From CBEUVQ01 sp965546615 (GTDB taxonomy: Bacteria > Bacillota > Desulfotomaculia > Desulfotomaculales > Desulfohalotomaculaceae): DNA of 64,000 nucleotides. This document shows positions 61,508 through 64,000 of the stretch, in pieces. The position numbers and the translations under genes were made by a program. The stretch lies in the NCBI GenBank assembly GCA_965546615.1, contig CBEUVQ010000009.1:17385-81384 (forward strand). The letters run 5' to 3'. Within the stretch, counting starts at the first letter, position 1, and each line of letters opens with the position of its first letter. Under the pieces are notes generated by a model, which saw nothing but the letters and a program-made list of their open reading frames with translations, did not search any database and had not been told where the DNA came from.

Positions 61508-62977
61508 TTAATTGATTAACATACGCAGTTCCTCACCGGTTATTTTTTCTAAATCTAACAGCTTATTAACTACCTGATCAACTATCTTCTGCTGATTACT
61601 TAAGTAATCAGCAACCACTTTTTCTTGGCGGGAAAGAATATCTTTCGCCGTATTAAACTTCCGTTCTTGAGATAAACTGTTCCAATCCACTATTCCTAAA
61701 TCACTTAACCCGCTTTTTATAATTGTTTCTGCTGACTTAAGTGCCTTTTCAAAATCATTGGATGAGCCGGTACTGCGGCTGCCGATAACTATTTCCTCCG
61801 CTGCCGCGCCGGCAAGCATGATGGCAATTTGGTTTTCCAAATATTCTCTGGTATGCAGATAGCTGTCTTCATTTTCGTTGTTTTGACGCATGTATCCCAA
61901 AGCTCCCCCGCGCGGGGTTACTGTAAGAGCAGCAACCGACCCCGGTCTAACCATTTCACTGATTAAAGCATGGCCGGTTTCATGCACCGCCACGCGGTAT
62001 AATTCATCTTTTGCCGGGCAGCGATTTAATTTTTCACCCATAATTACTTTATCCACCGCTTCCTGCAGGTGACGGCAGCAAATTTCGCTGCATCCTTCAC
62101 GCATCGCTAAAATAGCGGACTCATTCATTAAGCTTTCTAAGTGAGCACCGGAAAATCCAAAGGTTTCTTTGGCAATTACGTTTAAGTCCACATCCGGTGA
62201 TAAAGGTTTGTTTTGAGCATGAATTTTTAATATTTCGTATCGTCCGCTTCTGTCAGGCAAGTCCACTTTTACTTGACGGTCAAAGCGCCCCGGGCGCATT
62301 AAAGCAGCATCCAGCATATCAATTCGGTTGGTTGCGGCAATAACTAAAACACGCACGGAATCGTCAACTTTCATCCCATCCATTTGTACCAACAGCTCGT
62401 TTAAAGTTTGATCATATTCCATGTGGCTGCTGTTTTGCCCCCGTTTTGCACCTAAAATCTCTACTTCATCAATAAAGATAATTGCACTTTTTTTGCCTGT
62501 TTTTTTAGCTTTTTCCCGGGCTGAATTAAATAATTTTCTTACCCGTGAAGCACCTACACCCGCATACATCTCTACAAAGCTGCTCCCACTGGCTGCTTTA
62601 AAAACACTGTCTGTGTAATTCGCAGCCGCTTTAGCTAACAATGTTTTTCCCGTTCCCGGAGGGCCGGTAAGCAGTATTCCTTTTAACGGGCGGATACCCA
62701 GTTGTTTGATTTTTTCATGGTGAATTATAAAATCAAGAGCCTCACGCAGTTCTTTCACAGCTGTTTCTTGACCGCCGATATTTTCAAAGGTAATTTGTTG
62801 AGCAGGTGCATTATCTATATCGCCGTCAAATTTTTTAATCATCCCTTTGTTTTGAGCAACAAAATATAAAGCTGCACCAACCAATGCCAAGATAAAGATC
62901 GGAACAATGTCATATCCCGCTGCCAGTGCAAAAATAATTAATGCAGCAGCCAAACCTAAGCTAATTTCTTTCAACAC
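61508..62977 (-). CDS. FtsH-like AAA+ zinc metalloprotease without extracytoplasmic domain
   Basis: 489 aa, shorter than classical FtsH (~600-650). Two closely spaced helices (about 5-20 and 24-41) form a hairpin with almost no external loop. AAA motifs: Walker A GPPGTGKT (105-112), Walker B IIFIDEVE (167-174), SRH ATNRIDMLDAALMRPGRFDR. The zinc site is HETGH (332-336), with the third-ligand region GSSNDFEKA. GTG at 62977 has GGAGGTG six bases upstream. It overlaps the membrane-protein gene upstream by 17 bp, so the two are probably partners. Confidence 0.88.
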   Translation of the reverse strand: MLKEISLGLAAALIIFALAAGYDIVPIFILALVGAALYFVAQNKGMIKKFDGDIDNAPAQQITFENIGGQETAVKELREALDFIIHHEKIKQLGIRPLKGILLTGPPGTGKTLLAKAAANYTDSVFKAASGSSFVEMYAGVGASRVRKLFNSAREKAKKTGKKSAIIFIDEVEILGAKRGQNSSHMEYDQTLNELLVQMDGMKVDDSVRVLVIAATNRIDMLDAALMRPGRFDRQVKVDLPDRSGRYEILKIHAQNKPLSPDVDLNVIAKETFGFSGAHLESLMNESAILAMREGCSEICCRHLQEAVDKVIMGEKLNRCPAKDELYRVAVHETGHALISEMVRPGSVAALTVTPRGGALGYMRQNNENEDSYLHTREYLENQIAIMLAGAAAEEIVIGSRSTGSSNDFEKALKSAETIIKSGLSDLGIVDWNSLSQERKFNTAKDILSRQEKVVADYLSNQQKIVDQVVNKLLDLEKITGEELRMLIN

Positions 62978-63545
62978 CGACTACACCTCCAACATCAGCA
63001 ACCTGGCCGGTTACCATAAAATTTTGTCGGTTAACAACCTTAAATAAATTGTGTCCGTCATTTTTCTTAAATTGAACATAAATACTGTTATGGTCAACAT
63101 AAACATCAGCCTGAATTTTATTCTCTGCTGCAAGCTTTTCAATTTGCGCAGCCATTTCAGTAAAGTTGCCGCACATAATGGCTTCTTCTACTGCAAATTG
63201 GCTTTTACGCCAAATTTGTTTTAAATCTTGATCGGGATTATCTTTTATTTCTATGGCGAACTGCTTTTTAGGTAATACATTTTCAATATTTAAAGATAAA
63301 TCTTGATACATTTCAATAAAATCAAGATTTTCTGCTGTATCTTTAAACTGCACTGTAATATTTAAATTTTGATCTTCTTTCTCAATATTGTATTGTTGAA
63401 CATAATCTTTATTTTCAATAACATTTTTCAGAGGGTTAACATAATTATATTTATTGTAAATAAATTGACCTCCAAAAAAGACCAGCAGACCAACTATCAA
63501 AGACAAAATGACTACCGGTATGCTAAGTCCGTTCCACTTTTTCAT
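62961..63545 (-). CDS. Single-pass membrane protein, partner of the FtsH-like protease
   Basis: 194 aa, not recognised. One N-terminal helix (IPVVILSLIVGLLVFFGGQF) anchors an extracytoplasmic domain with alternating strands and helices (LNITVQFKDTAENLDFIEMYQ, FAIEIKDNPDQDL) and a Val/Gly-rich end. The neighbouring protease lacks its own external domain, so this protein could supply a separate sensor or adaptor domain; this is inference from gene overlap. Confidence 0.7.
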   Translation of the reverse strand: MKKWNGLSIPVVILSLIVGLLVFFGGQFIYNKYNYVNPLKNVIENKDYVQQYNIEKEDQNLNITVQFKDTAENLDFIEMYQDLSLNIENVLPKKQFAIEIKDNPDQDLKQIWRKSQFAVEEAIMCGNFTEMAAQIEKLAAENKIQADVYVDHNSIYVQFKKNDGHNLFKVVNRQNFMVTGQVADVGGVVGVERN

Positions 63546-63648
63546 TCAGTCAATCATCCTTTCAAAATATGTTATGCATCAAACAAGTAGACAGCATCAA
63601 TAATTGTATCATACATAATTACTAATATCATTATAAAATAATTGCCAT

Positions 63649-63683
63649 GTAAAAAAGCACGTATCAGTTTATGATACGTGCTT
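63649..63683 (-). terminator. Terminator of RNase P RNA gene
   Basis: AAGCACGTATCA/TGATACGTGCTT, a perfect 12-bp stem with five-base loop, followed by TTTTTT on the minus strand. Confidence 0.88.
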
Positions 63684-63696
63684 CCTAATATGTACT

Positions 63697-64000
63697 TTAA
63701 GAGTACAGCCGTAAGCGAGATTCTGTTTTAGACAGTCATCTATCTAAGGGATGATAATCCCTTCCCCGTTAAGGGGTGCCCCTACCCGCGATCGGCAAAG
63801 CCTATCGCCTATTTGGGTTGCGCACCGGAGGAGTTTACCTTTGCACTCACCGGTCGCCCGGTGAAATCGTTTCTGTGGCACTTTATGGCTACTTAAAACT
63901 CAGTGAGTTTTTTTTGCCGTCGTCAGGTCGCCCTGCCCCAGTTTGCACTGGGCTCCATACTACAGCAAAAGCTGTGTGCGTCTCGACTTTCCTCTACCTG
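63697..64000 (-). ncRNA. rnpB: RNase P RNA, class A (5' end cut by window edge)
   Basis: Reading the minus strand from the right edge: GAGGAAAGTC (CR-I), GGGCAGGGCGACCTGACGAC, GAGTGCAAAGGTAAACTCC (CR-II/III region), AACCCAAATAGGCGATAGG, TAGATAGATGACTGTC (CR-IV/V) and ACAGAATCTCGCTTACGG at the 3' side. The P12 and P15-17 type helices are in bacterial A-type order. It is the catalytic RNA that matures tRNA 5' ends. Only a few bases of the 5' end are missing. Confidence 0.95.

Noticed and set aside
63600..63650. tRNA or further RNA gene between the membrane protein and rnpB
   Set aside because: The sequence is AT-rich with no cloverleaf; only the rnpB terminator is present.

Overview
The window reads as the chromosome of an endospore-forming, probably anaerobic low-GC Gram-positive bacterium (Clostridia-type Firmicute). 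The pointers are an alpha/beta-type small acid-soluble spore protein, SpoVS, YtrH/YtrI, a c-di-AMP (ydaO) riboswitch, a DinR/LexA-type SOS box, class A RNase P RNA, frequent TTG/GTG starts with strong AGGAGG-like ribosome sites, radical-SAM and polyferredoxin genes, and a 2-hydroxyacyl-CoA-dehydratase-activase type gene trio. Species is not assigned. No tRNA, rRNA operon, CRISPR array, prophage or intact insertion sequence was seen.

Layout. 0-10 kb (minus strand): miaA (cut by the window edge), an RsmJ-like methyltransferase, mutL, a histone-deacetylase-family enzyme with a Cys-rich tail, a HyuA-type hydantoinase/oxoprolinase, mutS and a NapH-like polyferredoxin. 10.3-14 kb (plus): a self-contained HlyD/ABC/permease/TetR efflux operon behind a palindromic operator. 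14-17 kb: a cation symporter, then miaB-ylbF. 17-30 kb (minus): alpha-glucan metabolism (malQ, GH13, glgB-glgC-glgD-glgA) interrupted by an htrA/response regulator/histidine kinase operon. 30-32.8 kb is the accessory part: spore protein, unknown genes, a candidate structured RNA, very small genes with sequestered ribosome sites, a ribbon-helix-helix protein, a 9-cysteine miniprotein and a MITE-like repeat. 32.8-44 kb: medium-chain acyl-CoA synthetase, minC, Nudix hydrolase, the activase-type trio, a DUF2680-like secreted protein beside a two-component system with a Met/His-rich sensor, a winged-helix/coiled-coil protein and acuA. 44-51 kb: guaB, fxsA, ytrH-ytrI, glutamate 2,3-aminomutase behind a c-di-AMP riboswitch, cobU-cobC and an HD hydrolase. 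51-64 kb (minus): aminotransferase, PHP phosphoesterase, dipeptidase, spoVS, ymdB, an unknown gene, rny, recX, recA, cinA, an FtsH-like protease with a membrane partner, and rnpB cut by the right edge.

How the genes work together. MiaA and MiaB act successively on the same tRNA adenosine; MutS and MutL form mismatch repair; RecA, RecX and the SOS box form the recombination/damage module; YlbF-type protein and RNase Y are partners in RNA turnover in Bacillus. GlgB/C/D/A make glycogen and MalQ/GH13 degrade or remodel alpha-glucans. AcuA, an AcuC-like deacetylase and an acyl-CoA synthetase could form a reversible acylation circuit. The most interesting regulatory arrangement is the c-di-AMP riboswitch ahead of a predicted beta-glutamate-forming aminomutase, which would put osmolyte synthesis directly under c-di-AMP. 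The least explained region is 31.1-32.7 kb.
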